Source of the DNA: Argyresthia goedartella
Lineage: Eukaryota > Arthropoda > Insecta > Lepidoptera > Argyresthiidae
DNA: 64,000 nt
Reading direction: 5' to 3'
Assembly (NCBI GenBank): GCA_949825045.1
Contig: OX463815.1
Coordinates: 32,045,356 to 32,109,355, forward strand
The position numbers were made by a program, and so were the translations under genes. Shown here piece by piece: positions 9,876 to 20,316 of this stretch. How positions within the stretch are numbered: position 1 is the first letter of the stretch; every line of letters begins with the position of its first letter. The notes below the pieces were generated by a model. It was not told where the DNA came from. It did not search any database and saw only the letters and a list, made by a program, of their open reading frames with translations.

Positions 9876-10246
9876 ATTGTGGCTAGGGTTACCATATCTC
9901 CGGAATTGTCCTGAGATCTCCGGACTTATAGACCAAACTCCAGAACTCGGGAATTGTCGTAAGATCTCCGGAATTCAGGAATTTTCAATAAAACCGAGCA
10001 AATCGATATATCGTTCGTGTAAACTCTCCAGTAACTAAGAGATCAAACAGCCTAACTAAAATCACAAATTACATTATTATTATTTTTAAATTTTATTTTT
10101 TTAATTGTGACTTTTATTGTAAATATAGGTTGTAGAGTTCCATTACGTTTTTATTGAAATTACGACTAAATCTCAGGAATTTCCAATACAAATCAGGCAT
10201 AATCTCCGGAATGTTTATTTGTCCATATGGTAACCCTAATTGTGGG
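9876..10246. mobile_element. hAT-type MITE with 8-bp target duplication
   Basis: The terminal inverted repeat TAGGGTTACCATAT spans 9884-9897, and its reverse complement ends at 10238. Flanking 8-mers are ATTGTGGC (9876-9883) and ATTGTGGG (10239-10246), a 7/8 match. TAGGG ends plus an 8-bp duplication are typical of hAT elements. The 355-bp interior is rich in the repeated motif TCTCCGGAAT. Confidence 0.82.
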
Positions 10247-10315
10247 CATTTGTGGGCAGAGATTGAAAGATTTAAGAAACTAATTTGAATTTTCGAGTAA
10301 TAGATATCTAAATGC

Positions 10316-10506
10316 TTAGCCTTTTGACCGCCCCAGTTGGCACTGGCCGACATCTGAAAGTCGTGCCACAGGCGCCACGCTGTAGCTGAAACAATGTTTA
10401 TATTAAAAGAGACCTTATCTCGTATTAATTAAGTTGTATTTTGCGTAGCATAGCACATGTCTGAGTGACACATTTTGTATTTAATATATGGCGGTCAAAA
10501 GGTTAA
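10316..10506. mobile_element. TTAA-type MITE, copy 2
   Basis: CCTTTTGACCGCC starts at 10320 and GGCGGTCAAAAGG ends at 10502. The right flank is TTAA (10503-10506) and the left flank TTAG (one mismatch). The interior is alignable by eye to the copy at 6983-7144. Confidence 0.82.
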
Positions 10507-10507
10507 A

Positions 10508-10775
10508 TAACGCCCCTCGTGACGCCTGCACGAGTGAGAAATTTGTCTCTTGACCAATCAAGTGTGATACACCACAGAAGGTAGATTATTCCTCTATCAC
10601 CGGTCAGTTAAACCAGCAACAAAAAATAGTACGGGGTTCGCACAGGATCAATGTTTCCAGGCGGCGACTCCCGGCAAGCGCGTTCGTACTTGCGTGAGTC
10701 AGCGGAGTTTTATATGATCTGTCATCGGTCGTTAGGAGGAAGTGCTTACGCGAGCGGGATGGCTAAGTAAAAATT
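10508..10775 (+). repeat. Dispersed repeat family C, copy 1
   Basis: It shares AAGTGTGATACACCA, GGTAGATT, TCCTCTAT, CCGGTCAGT, CCAGCAACAAAAAATAGT, CAGAGTTTTATAT and CAGTGCTTACGC-type blocks, in order, with 36836-37105 inside an IST1 intron. Non-coding. Confidence 0.75.
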
Positions 10776-11944
10776 GAGGCTATAGCTTATCATATAAATA
10801 AGTTATAAATAAAAAAAGAAAGGGATTATTAAGAATGCCAGATAAAACATAAGTAAAGCAGACCGTTGTCGTCGCGTCGTTGTCATTGAGCGGTCATTGT
10901 CTACCGGAATTGGGCCTCTGTTGGAATCTAAAATATATTTTTTCACACCTTTCATTCGGAAAAGTAAGTTTTGCTCCACGACGAGAGGGAGCAAAATGCT
11001 ACTTTTCTGTTCAAGCTACTTTTTTAATTTATTCATTGGCATGCAGCTTTTGAACACAGATTAAAATAATAGAATGTAATTATGAAATTGCATTACAATC
11101 GACAACGATGACGTAGTCGATTTAAAACGAACATGGTTCAAGTTTTAACTTTAACAACGTTATATCAAAATTTATGAATTTTTCGTAATATTTAAAAAAA
11201 ATGTTACAATAAATTATATGTTTTCCTGAAATCAAAACTATCGATGACTGTTATTGTGATATAGTGAATATTAATATCCGAAACCATTGTAATATTCGAT
11301 TCGATTATTTTTACACAATAGTAAAAGTACACAGGAACATTTTATCTGTGGTGACCTTTCCCTAATCCTTTACAATCCATCATTATATAAAAAAAATGTT
11401 TTTATCACACCTGCTCTGAAAATACATACTAATTATACCAATTAGAGGGAAGAAACGCCTTTATCCCGCCCTTCAAATCCTTTCATCCCAAGGTATGGAA
11501 GTTTGTATGAAAATCCTTCCGACCCAAGGGTGGGAAGTATGTATGAAATTCCATTACATACCCGGTTTTTTTTTTAATTTCTCAGCAGTCATACTGCAAA
11601 GAGACTTTAACTGTCTACTAATTAAATTTCAAGTAAATTGTTACTGGCCACATACAGTTTTTTTTTACCAGTTACCAACCTCCTTGGTGCATACAGAAAA
11701 TTAAAAACGAAATTATTTTTGTATATAAAACGCGCGGAATCACGGAAGAATGGCTGCATGACCTTATGATCTTAGCCTACTCCAGAAACGGGCGAATAAA
11801 AAAAGGAAAAGCCCGCGCATTTTCGCAAAAACTTCGATTGATTTAGCATTTATCTTTGTGTTTTTTGTAAAATATGGATGCATTTATGTCTATAATTTTC
11901 CTCGTAGGTGTAATAAAAAGCACTATACATACCTCAGGATAAAG

Positions 11945-12022
11945 TACAGTTCCATACCTCAAATGGTTTGCGCCCCTCGCAAGCTCGTGGCGCAAATGCC
12001 ATAATCTCGGTATGGAACTGTC
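11945..12022. mobile_element. Small palindromic element (MITE-like)
   Basis: ACAGTTCCATACC at the left pairs with GGTATGGAACTGT at the right. Inner GTTTGCGCC pairs imperfectly with GGCGCAAATG. About 78 bp, no target duplication assigned. Confidence 0.55.
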
Positions 12023-12604
12023 ACTTTCTTCCCTCTGAAGTAATGTACTATTACGTTGTTCGATTACTGTAAAAGTGGTAAAAGTATAATTCAAAGTATA
12101 GTTATTTAATTTTTTAGAGCAATTTAAATTTTCCTCATAGTCGGTGTGAAAAGTTGAATGTGTCACTCAGGAGCAAAATTATTTTCGTCATGGGCGTTAA
12201 CGCTTGAATCCTTCGTTACGCTCAGGATTCTCGATCGATCGTAGAACCCTTCCCTTCACTCTGGATTCAATGTACCGCCCTCGCCGTAAATACATCATTT
12301 TGCTCCCTTGTGACACTAATAACTATTTCCAGCTAATTATGGTTAAGACTTTACCTATAGACCAGTATCTTGTTTTTTTTTATCTCTAGACAGATCCCGA
12401 TTCCTTTCAAATTCGAAACACAGTCGCTTTAAACGACAGCTCTTTTGAACGAATCATAGTCGCTCAATAATAGTCGACCGTTACAGCGTTGTACAGAACA
12501 GAGCTACAGCTCTATTATATATTTCTGATATCTAGGAATTTATATAGCAATGCATTTCAAATTGATGTTTTGAACGATGTTTGCAAACTTCAAATTGTTG
12601 TTTG

Positions 12605-12720
12605 ACCAATTTGACCAAAAAAAACCAGCGTTTAACCTCAGAAAAAATGTCAACTCCCATACAATTTTGCTTTTAAACAAGTGTTGAACAGTGTTTTTTT
12701 TTGTGTTAAGGCCCTTAGTG
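12605..12720 (+). repeat. Dispersed repeat family B, copy 2
   Basis: It has the same ordered modules as 6445-6545: GTTTAACCTCAGAAAAA, TGCTTTTAAACAAGTGTTG and TTTTTTTTTGTG. Confidence 0.65.
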
Positions 12721-14211
12721 TCTACCTACACTAATCGGTCAAACGTCTGACATGAATAATTAGGCATCGGAAAAATATTCGCATTGAACTGTCAGTGAAT
12801 CTTATGTACAATGGCACAAGGTTCATTTCACCTAAACTCAATCATTTTTGCGATCTGTCAAATACTCGTGCCCCGGCTCAAAACGCTATAACACGAGCTG
12901 TCATTTAAAGTGATTCTAATTTGAATTTGAAATGACTCATAAATTTGCAAATAAAGATGTATAATTATTACAGCTGATTGAACCCAAACAAACAGCTGCG
13001 TCATCCGTTTTTTCATTCGATCAATTTCGAACTGTCTGAGTCGTACATAAATATGTATGACATATTACAGGGCTTATAACAACAATCATTTGATGCAGAT
13101 AATTGTCAAAACACTTATCATATTTCTATCAAGTGGCCACCCGCAACGTAAATAAAAACTTTACGAGTGGATGACGACTCATAGTCAGGGGTCTCTGTAC
13201 AGTTTAGGTAAGTTCGACAGGCCAACCAACCCGACGGGCGGGAATTCAGTTATGTTGCCGCTCGCTTGGCTGGCAGTCGCGTTGCGCGCTAGCCGCTCCT
13301 CTTAAGCAACTTTTCTGTGATTTTTGAAACAACAATGACTTAAGTACCTTATCGGGTGACTAAAGGAATTGTTCACCAATAAAATTCGATTCATTGATAG
13401 TTGAATACCTTTTTGTTTAACTAAAAGTAAACACTTTAGACCCAGTATAAAACAAATGACAATTACATAAGTAAGGAGGTAGGTACCTACCTAGCCTTAG
13501 AATTTACCAATAGCCTCTCTTAGTTAGAGTGGACTAAAATTCACAAATACAAATAATCGCACGTAGGTAACCCAACCGTGATCAAGCGAGACAGGAGTTT
13601 ACAGGACGACCTACAGAGTAAAAGAAGCTCTCAGGCGTAGTAATGCGGCGCAATCTAGCCTGCACGGGCGGGGCAACCGATTCTGTAGGTGCTTAGCGAT
13701 TGTTGTACGTAGCGCAGGTGCGAGCTAGTTTGCGCTTTATTGTCGAGCAGCAAGAGTAGCTATTTATTTAAGTGTATTTGAGGAGTAATCTTCCTGTACG
13801 TAGTACTATTAAGTATTCTGTGTCATAGTGCTGTCGTATCACAAAAATACATAAACCATTCTAAATGAACTTCAAGCAGAACCATCTTGTATCAAATAGC
13901 AAAACTAATATTTTACATAGAATTTTAATTTCAAACTCGTTGAAACGCGATCGCGCATTTTTGGTGCTTAGGTCAATCATCATATCAACAGACGTTCAAC
14001 AGGATATTTGCTTTAGTATAGTACTAATCGATGTTCTAGTGGTTGATTCTAGAAAGTCTAACGTCAATTATTTATGGTTGGCAAACATCCTTCAAAACAT
14101 CAATTCGAAAGCTAGAGGCAGATTCCAGAAATAGATCTAAGGCTCTCTATCAAGGCCTCTATCTCTTCAACGTTTCCACTGAAACTTTTTGACCCACGTA
14201 TCTATCCACAG

Positions 14212-14371
14212 AGGCGTGGTGGCGCTCGGCACGCTACTTAGCCCCAGCAGCCCGGCTCCGCTGCGTGCCGCCGTGTCCGCCAGCGAAGCCCTGCGCGCGC
14301 GCCTGCAGCGGGACTGCGCCGCCACCGAGCCCCGGGGCAGGGCCGCGAGGCACATACTGAGTCTGCTGTAG
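14212..14371 (+). CDS. PLAA: PLAA last exon, end of PUL domain and stop
   Basis: The acceptor CTATCCACAG ends at 14211. AG+A completes Arg, then GVVALGTLLSPSSPAPL leads to an Ala/Arg-rich helix ending RGRAARHILSLL and TAG. V-A-L-G-T-L and the final I-L-x-L-L match the C-terminus of PLAA. The exon is very GC-rich compared with its flanks. Confidence 0.92.
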
Positions 14372-14508
14372 GGTAGGGAGCCGTAGGCAGCAGACACCAC
14401 ACGAGAAAAGCTAAAAGCTGGGCTAAGCAACACGACATTAACACGGGTGCGAGGCCGAATCTTACACTTACAGCAACCAAGTAGGTCACAAATATCTCGC
14501 CGCTGCTC

Positions 14509-14532
14509 GCTTTTTGTGGCGCCACAAAAAGC
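14509..14532. repeat. Perfect 24-bp palindrome
   Basis: GCTTTTTGTGGC is followed directly by its reverse complement with no spacer. It lies in the presumed PLAA 3' UTR. Confidence 0.9.
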
Positions 14533-14647
14533 TGACATATGCCACTGATGCGATTAACCAATCCCTCTCTCCCTTCGCTTCAGTCAACCCGGGCGAAGTC
14601 GTTATGACACTGCATGCAACGGGGTAAAAAAGTAGCGGCCACAACGT

Positions 14648-14693
14648 AGTGATCCGTTTGCGGCGAGGCCAACAACGCCGCAAACGGATCACT
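14648..14693. repeat. Perfect 18-bp hairpin with 10-nt loop
   Basis: AGTGATCCGTTTGCGGCG (14648-14665), loop AGGCCAACAA, then its exact reverse complement (14676-14693). It would be very stable in RNA. Confidence 0.9.
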
Positions 14694-14903
14694 AACGAAG
14701 AGCGAGGGATTCAAGCAGCGTCGAGTTAGAAATCATTTTGCTCCCGTGTGTTCAGTTAAACATAGCATGCGGCCGATATTAAAAAAGGTAGATGCTACGT
14801 TCATATACGAAAGAAACGCTACGAGACCCGTAGAGAAGGTTCCGTTGCTTAAGTGGGGCCTAGAAGGGCTTTACTTGTGGTAAACACGTGTTTGTATATC
14901 GCT

Positions 14904-15657
14904 TCCTCAGACACGTACACTACCCACACTAGTGAAGCCCGGTCGACTTCTTCAGACACATACACTACCCACACTAATGAAGCCCAGTCGACTTCTTCAG
15001 ACACGTACACTACCCACACTAGTGAAGCCCAGTCGACTTCTTCAGACAAGTACACTTCCCACACTAGTGAAGCCCAGTCGACTTCTTCAGACACGTACAC
15101 TACCCACACTAGTGAAGCCCAGTCGACTTCTTCAGACACGTACACTACCCACACTAGTGAAGCCCGGTCGACTTCTTCAGACACGTACACTACCCACGCT
15201 AGTGAAGCCCGGTCGACTTCTTCACACACGTACACTACCCACACTAGTTAAGCCCGGTCGACTTCTTCAGACACGTACACTACCCACACTAGTGAAGCCC
15301 GGTCGACTTCTTCAGACACGTACACTACCCACACTAATGAAGCCCAGTCGACTTCTTCAGACACGTACACTACCCACACTAGTGAAGCCCAGTCGACTTC
15401 TTCAGACAAGTACACTTCCCACACTAGTGAAGCCCAGTCGACTTCTTCAGACACGTACACTACCCACACTAGTGAAGCCCAGTCGACTTCTTCAGACACG
15501 TACACTACCCACACTAGTGAAGCCCGGTCGACTTCTTCAGACACGTACACTACCCACACTAGTGAAGCCCGGTCGACTTCTTCAGACACGTACACTACCC
15601 ACACTAGTGAAGCCCGGTCGACTTCTTCAGACACGTACACTACCCACACTAGTGAAG
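14904..15657. repeat. 45-bp minisatellite with 360-bp higher-order period (about 16.8 copies)
   Basis: The unit holds ACACGTACACTACCCACACT, then AGTGAAGCCCGGTCGACTTC and TTCAG. Variant units (AATGAAGCCCAG, AAGTACACTTCCC) recur 360 bp apart (for example 14971 and 15331), so an eight-unit block was duplicated. 45 is a multiple of three, so all frames stay open over long stretches on both strands. This explains the long open frames, which I do not call genes. Confidence 0.93.
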
Positions 15658-17799
15658 CCTTCGTGAATTGCAATGATGAAATATTGTCATCGAAACAGGT
15701 GTCAAATGCATGTAATGGCGCAACCAGACCGCAAAGCAATCGCCTGTAATTAAGAAAATCAATATTGTTGTAATTGTAATAATTAAAACACACTGACTGA
15801 GATTAGTTGTCAGACAGTCGCCTCGCCCCCTAAGTAACGATTCAAAATATTTTTTCATCACTAATGCTCTGAAATCAAGTTGTATTTAAGTCTTAAGTTG
15901 TATTTTATGGTTTTTGTAAGGGAGGTAAGTAAATTTGAAAATCGAACGAGACTCCTTTCTTTGTTTTTGGGAAAAGACCCCGGCAAGTGACACAATAAAC
16001 TAGATTTATTTTTAAAGTCATCGCAATAGCGCATGAAGAAACACGCAAATGTTTTTGTAAACGTTGTTATACTTTTATATGCTTTATATACTTTTAACGA
16101 AAAATATACTTTTTTCCTCGCATTAGGGATGAAAAGTAGAGTATTGCACTTGGGTGTAAGTGATCAATTACACCCTTGAACCATAATCACCCTCGCTCGC
16201 TCATGCGCGTAAAATATATCTCGGGTGTAATTGATGACTCTTCCTTGTATAACAAGCTACTTGTGGTAAAAAAATGCTGGTTGCACAATATGATGCCGAG
16301 TTCCCTTTAATATTATGATTGGATTTGTACTGTTACATTGCTAGTGAAGCTGTTAGTGTTAGGGAGGTACTTTATGTTATTATTTTGTCGAATAAAATAT
16401 GTAAGAAGCTAAGTTACATATAATAAAATGTTCTATGCAAGAATATGTTGCAAGTGTTATTGTAATTAATACAAGTTACATGTTATTTTATACTCATGAC
16501 TGTGTACTGAATACATTGAACTGAAACGCTGTATTGCAATAAAAAAATATGTATATTTCAAATACAATGGTTTTATATATTTTACATATTCTTAATATTT
16601 TACATAACATTGCCGAGATTCTACTAAAAGTTAGTCCTAAGCAATTTGGCGTCACTACATGTATCGTAATATGACAGACAGACAGTAACTGTAGGTCCGC
16701 TTTCACAGTATCGATAACAATTTAGTAGAATCATGGCTAATTCATAACTTGCAAATGAATGCAATAGTTAAAGCATGTGGTTTCTTACAAGCGATATACG
16801 GTTTCGTACCTATGAAAAAAGTCAGTGGCCCAACGGGCTTGAAAATTATCTAAGAACAGAGTCAAGGCTAGGATGAGATCTGAAAAATATAGACTGACAA
16901 TCTTGTAATGATTTTTAACGATTCTCGGATGTTTTTCTTGTTTTGTGACTTCAATGTTTCTAAACTCGCATTACCAATCTTGTAGAACCTGTCCACTCGC
17001 GTAACACCTAGTATGGACTTGGAAAAATATTTATATTTATTTTTATAAAATAATTACTACCACACACTATTCTTTTTTATTACTTACTGGCAATACTGAC
17101 CGGAATAAATTGATAAAAATACCTTCTCTCTGGTATCTCACACTTGATTGGTCGACTGACTGAGTAAATGAAAAAAATTAAATAATTGGTCATGTGGTTG
17201 ACCGCCACGACAATTTGGCGTTTGATAGGCATTTTCTTTATGGCTATTGAGAGGGTTAAAGGTAAACAAAGAAATGTCATTGGCGAGTACAAACAATTGT
17301 GAATGTATATATAAAGAAATGTATTTGTTTATCTTAAATCCACAAGATTGCTAATACGAGTTTAAATCCTTAAGTATATACAACTAGACCACCATGACAG
17401 TTGGTGGGTTGCCGCTTTATGGTAGAAAAAATAGTGTTGTAGTTACATTTTCCGATTCGTCGCTATGCGGTATTGAAGGCAGCGGCGGGTTGTTTATGAC
17501 GCAGTGCAACCTTAATGAAGGACCTGGCAATATGTTAGGGCGAGGGGCGCTACGCAAGTGTAGGTAATTATTGCCTACCCCTTTTCTGGGAAAAATGCAT
17601 GAGCTCAGACCTTACATAGAAGTAGACGCCGCAAACACCCCGAATATATTTACGCGAACCAAACGTGCATTTTTTTTCATATGAACAAAAGTCGAGTTGA
17701 GGCAGTCATAGAGTGACTGAGCGGTCCATAGGTGCGGGAAACCTAAATGTCACGTCTAACTAAAGTAATGTCTGTGGGCGTGAGCTTAGGCAGCCGCCA
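15658..17799. other. Intergenic region between convergent PLAA and IST1
   Basis: AT-rich. It probably holds the end of the PLAA transcript and, on the minus strand, the IST1 3' UTR (a minus-strand AATAAA lies near 17034-17040). No coding similarity. Confidence 0.5.
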
Positions 17800-18009
17800 T
17801 TACTTTTTCTTCTTCAGCTCCTCAAACCTCCGATTCAAGTCGTCAAAGTCAATCTCATCGGGCGCGGTCGCACTGTTGTGACGGCTCGTGTTGCTGCTGT
17901 CTCCGGAAGGCAGCGGCAGGTCGGCGGGCACGGCGGGCAGCTCGGGCAGCTCAGGGAAGTGCGGGGCGGGGGCGGCGCGCGGCCGGGGCACGGGAGCGGG
18001 CGCGGGGGG
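17800..18009 (-). CDS. IST1: IST1 exon 7, VPS4-binding C-terminus
   Basis: The acceptor (CTGTGTCGCAG in minus sense) ends at 18010. 69 codons plus TAA: a Pro/Ala-rich start, HFPELPELPAVPADLPLP, a Ser/Thr spacer, and DEIDFDDLNRRFEELKKKK. The last helix has the MIM1 pattern L-x-x-R-F-x-x-L-K that binds the VPS4 MIT domain. Confidence 0.95.
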   Translation of the reverse strand, partial: PPAPAPVPRPRAAPAPHFPELPELPAVPADLPLPSGDSSNTSRHNSATAPDEIDFDDLNRRFEELKKKK

Positions 18010-18314
18010 CTGCGACACAGACAGACACACTTTAACCCTTTCGCTCGCAGACCCTTCAACAAGCAATAGCGCGCAAAACCGCAATCCATTGTACTGAGGG
18101 TGTCTCTGTCTCTGTTTTAGGCACCCACTGCCCCCATAGACGTTTCAGTGGCCGAACAAAGAGGGTGGGCGCACACGGGTGACTGTTTCGTCACTCTATC
18201 ACGTCCATGGACATGTATGGAGGCGCGCGCTTGAAGCGACTTAACAATGAGGTTTTTTCTCAGAAAATACCGATAGATGGCGCTGTGTGAGTTACTTTTC
18301 GAGGTCAGTGCCAC

Positions 18315-18435
18315 GTGGACCGTACATTTTCATTTTGACATCTAACCCGGACGAGTAAAGGTGTCGTTATTACGGCGCTATTTGCATGTCAGCGAGGTGA
18401 CATTTTACTCGGCCGGGTTATATTATACGGTCCAC
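18315..18435. mobile_element. Hairpin MITE, about 120 bp
   Basis: GTGGACCGTA at the left end and TACGGTCCAC at the right end. Inside, AACCCGG-CGAGTAAA pairs with TTTACTCGGCCGGGTT. The whole element can fold back. It lies in the large IST1 intron. Confidence 0.7.
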
Positions 18436-18439
18436 ACTA

Positions 18440-20000
18440 CACAGAAAGACTATAGAATGACCAGAAGGTGGCCAGTCAGAACAGTTATTTAATTTAAACG
18501 TAAAATTTGAGTCCAATCTTCCAATTTGAACAAACTTGAACGACGACGTCTTTCGTTCCCAAAGAGATCACTCGGAAAAAAAAAACGAAAAAAAGCCCAC
18601 GGTATTATAATTATAAAGCACTGCACATAATGCTCTGTGGTCTGCACCTCAGGTCTGCACAATGGCAATCAGTCTATTCGAGAAAAAAAAAGTGATTTGC
18701 CCAGCGCTATCTATTGGATTTTGCGGAAGCAGTGCTCAGAAAATACCTTATTGAGTGACTTTTCGCCGGACACGCCCTGTCACCGGGGCGGGGCGTGTCT
18801 GGCGAATAAAGACATTGACACGCGCCGCGTAGAGCGGGCGGGCAAAGGTGACATTTGTCACCGCTATACGCTTTATGTACCTGTCCCTTACCAGTTGTGT
18901 AACTGTCGCCCTGTGACCGTGACGTGACAGTGACAGAAACTGCAGCAACCTCGTAAGAATGGTCCAGCCGAATAAATTAGGATCTAACAGCTCATATTTC
19001 TTTTTAACCACAAACGACCAAGAGAGGTTATAATAAGTTTGAAGCGTCTATCGATCGGTAGGTCTGTCTGTATGTCTGTCCATGGCACCCTAACGGTCAA
19101 CGGATGTATTTTGAATTAATAGTTATATTAAATCACTAATAAAAAGGTAACGTGACAAGAGACCTGAAACTAGCCGTGTTACTACAATAAATATTAAACA
19201 TAGTTTGACCTCAAAACAAACGTCAAATCCCATACATTTTTGTCTTTAAACAAATGTTGAACAGGAGTTTATATTTTTGTAGTAAAGCGCTCAATTTTGA
19301 ACGAAAAGAGTACTCTTATTTTTGTGGAAACATACCTAAATACATAACCAAAAAACAATTAAGCGTTAGTTGCAGCTTATTTTGAAGCTTGGAGTGCTAC
19401 TATTGATTAATAATGGATACGTTTGTCACTAAAGGTGACACAGTTCACTTAGGAAATAAGTTTAGCTCTTCAGGTTGTATAAGAACTGCAAATAACGAAT
19501 CAGAACATGTATTTATTTATTTTTACTTTTATATACTTTACAGTTAGTGTAGTAACAGCGGCTGCTTATATACTTATTAGCTTATTTCAGCCAGCAATGT
19601 TAAAAAGTTAGAAATTCTCGATAAACTCTCTATACCGTACGTACAGTACCGTCGTTGGTTCTGCAACGGAGTTAATTAAGAGTGTCGTAACACCGAACTC
19701 TACATGCGTTGTATGATTATTTTATGCAGCTTACGCCTGTTATACTAAAGGCAATGATATGTAGAATACTCTTGATTATCGGCGTTTTAGTTTATTAAGT
19801 GGCATAATAGATTTAAGAGAAGAATGTAGCTTTAAGAACTTCACTTCACTGAAGTTTATGTTGAAAGAAAGTGTTCTTTCAACATAACCTTTTTAAAAGT
19901 TATTTATACGAAATCGCTTTCAAATATCGAAATACCTTTATAGTCAATAGTCAAAGTACTTTATTACTGTAGATATTTACATATACTTAGCAAACGTCAT
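18440..20000. other. IST1 intron, mostly unassigned
   Basis: It includes a small GC-rich hairpin (18768-18808: CGCCGGACACGCCC with CCCCGTGTCTGGCG-type pairing) and repeat family B copy 3 (19180-19300). Nothing else is recognised. Confidence 0.5.
19180..19300 (+). repeat. Dispersed repeat family B, copy 3
   Basis: It carries the modules GTTTGACCTCAAAACAAACG, TCTTTAAACAAATGTTGAAC and TTTTTGTAGTAAAGC, as at 6445 and 12605. Confidence 0.6.
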
Positions 20001-20204
20001 TTTTGCCTCTTCTCTACATTGGACCACTGTGGGAGAAGAAGGGCGAAGAAAATCCCACAGATTGATTTTTAGATCTCTTTTAAAAATAGGTTGTGCTTAA
20101 CTAAAACAACCTATGTATTTTTAAAAGAGATCTAAAAATCAATCTGTGGGATTTTCTTCGCCCTTCTTCTCCCACAGTGGTCCAATGTAGAGAAGAGGCA
20201 AAAT
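20001..20204. repeat. Near-perfect long hairpin, about 94-bp arms
   Basis: The left arm (20001-20094) starts TTTTGCCTCTTCTCTACATT. The right arm (about 20106-20204) is its reverse complement with a 4-nt gap and a loop of about 11 nt. It borders the 3' end of the LINE that follows. No coding content. Confidence 0.9.
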
Positions 20205-20316
20205 TATTGTATAAATATGAATATTTGTATAAATATGAAAAATTTAATTGTTATGATTAAAAAGCAGGAATAAATAATTACAAAACTATTAACAGCAAGG
20301 TCTGTGTTGAGCCAGA

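Larger units (their letters stand above)
10776..14211 (+). other. PLAA intron remainder
   Basis: Intron of low complexity and AT-rich sequence. It includes a small palindrome-type element (11945-12022) and repeat family B copy 2 (12605-12720). No coding region is recognised. An open stretch at 13865-14134 has no family resemblance and I do not call it a gene. Confidence 0.5.
1..14371 (+). other. PLAA: PLAA/Plap gene, 3' half (partial gene span)
   Basis: This is the 3' half of phospholipase A2-activating protein, a ubiquitin-binding cofactor of the p97/VCP ATPase that acts in ubiquitin recycling and in membrane-protein and lysosomal quality control. The seven exons (1-122, 1030-1153, 5017-5077, 5333-5458, 6733-6878, 8501-8625, 14212-14371) splice in consistent phases. 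They encode the tail of the PFU-to-PUL linker (S-R-Y-V-P-G motif) and then a complete PUL domain of about 245 residues, the armadillo-like fold that binds the p97 C-terminus. Diagnostic stretches are FDQANLKAIHDKLKEFN, LFPVLDITRLAIR, PANQMLSLRVLVNAF and VALGTLLSP. The WD40 and PFU regions must lie before position 1. The last exon ends at TAG 14369-14371. The recognition comes from memory of the family; no alignment was run. Confidence 0.9.
14372..16450 (+). other. Probable PLAA 3' UTR and downstream region
   Basis: It follows the PLAA stop. It contains two strong palindromes (14509-14532 and 14648-14693), the 45-bp minisatellite (14904-15657), and AATAAA signals in GAATAAAATATG (about 16391) and ATAATAAAATG (about 16421). 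Where the transcript ends is not fixed by sequence alone. Confidence 0.45.

Noticed and set aside
13865..14134. 89-codon frame upstream of the last PLAA exon as an extra exon
   Set aside because: No acceptor or donor in suitable phase and no PUL similarity. The exons at 8501 and 14212 already join in phase and match the family.
14853..15793. Long repetitive open frames on both strands as a secreted or adhesive repeat protein
   Set aside because: They arise from a 45-bp minisatellite whose length is a multiple of three. There is no signal peptide, no clear start context, and frames are open on both strands at once.
17878..18097. Plus-strand Gly/Ala/Arg-rich frames opposite IST1 exon 7
   Set aside because: Shadow of the GC-rich coding exon; the minus strand carries the conserved VPS4-binding helix.
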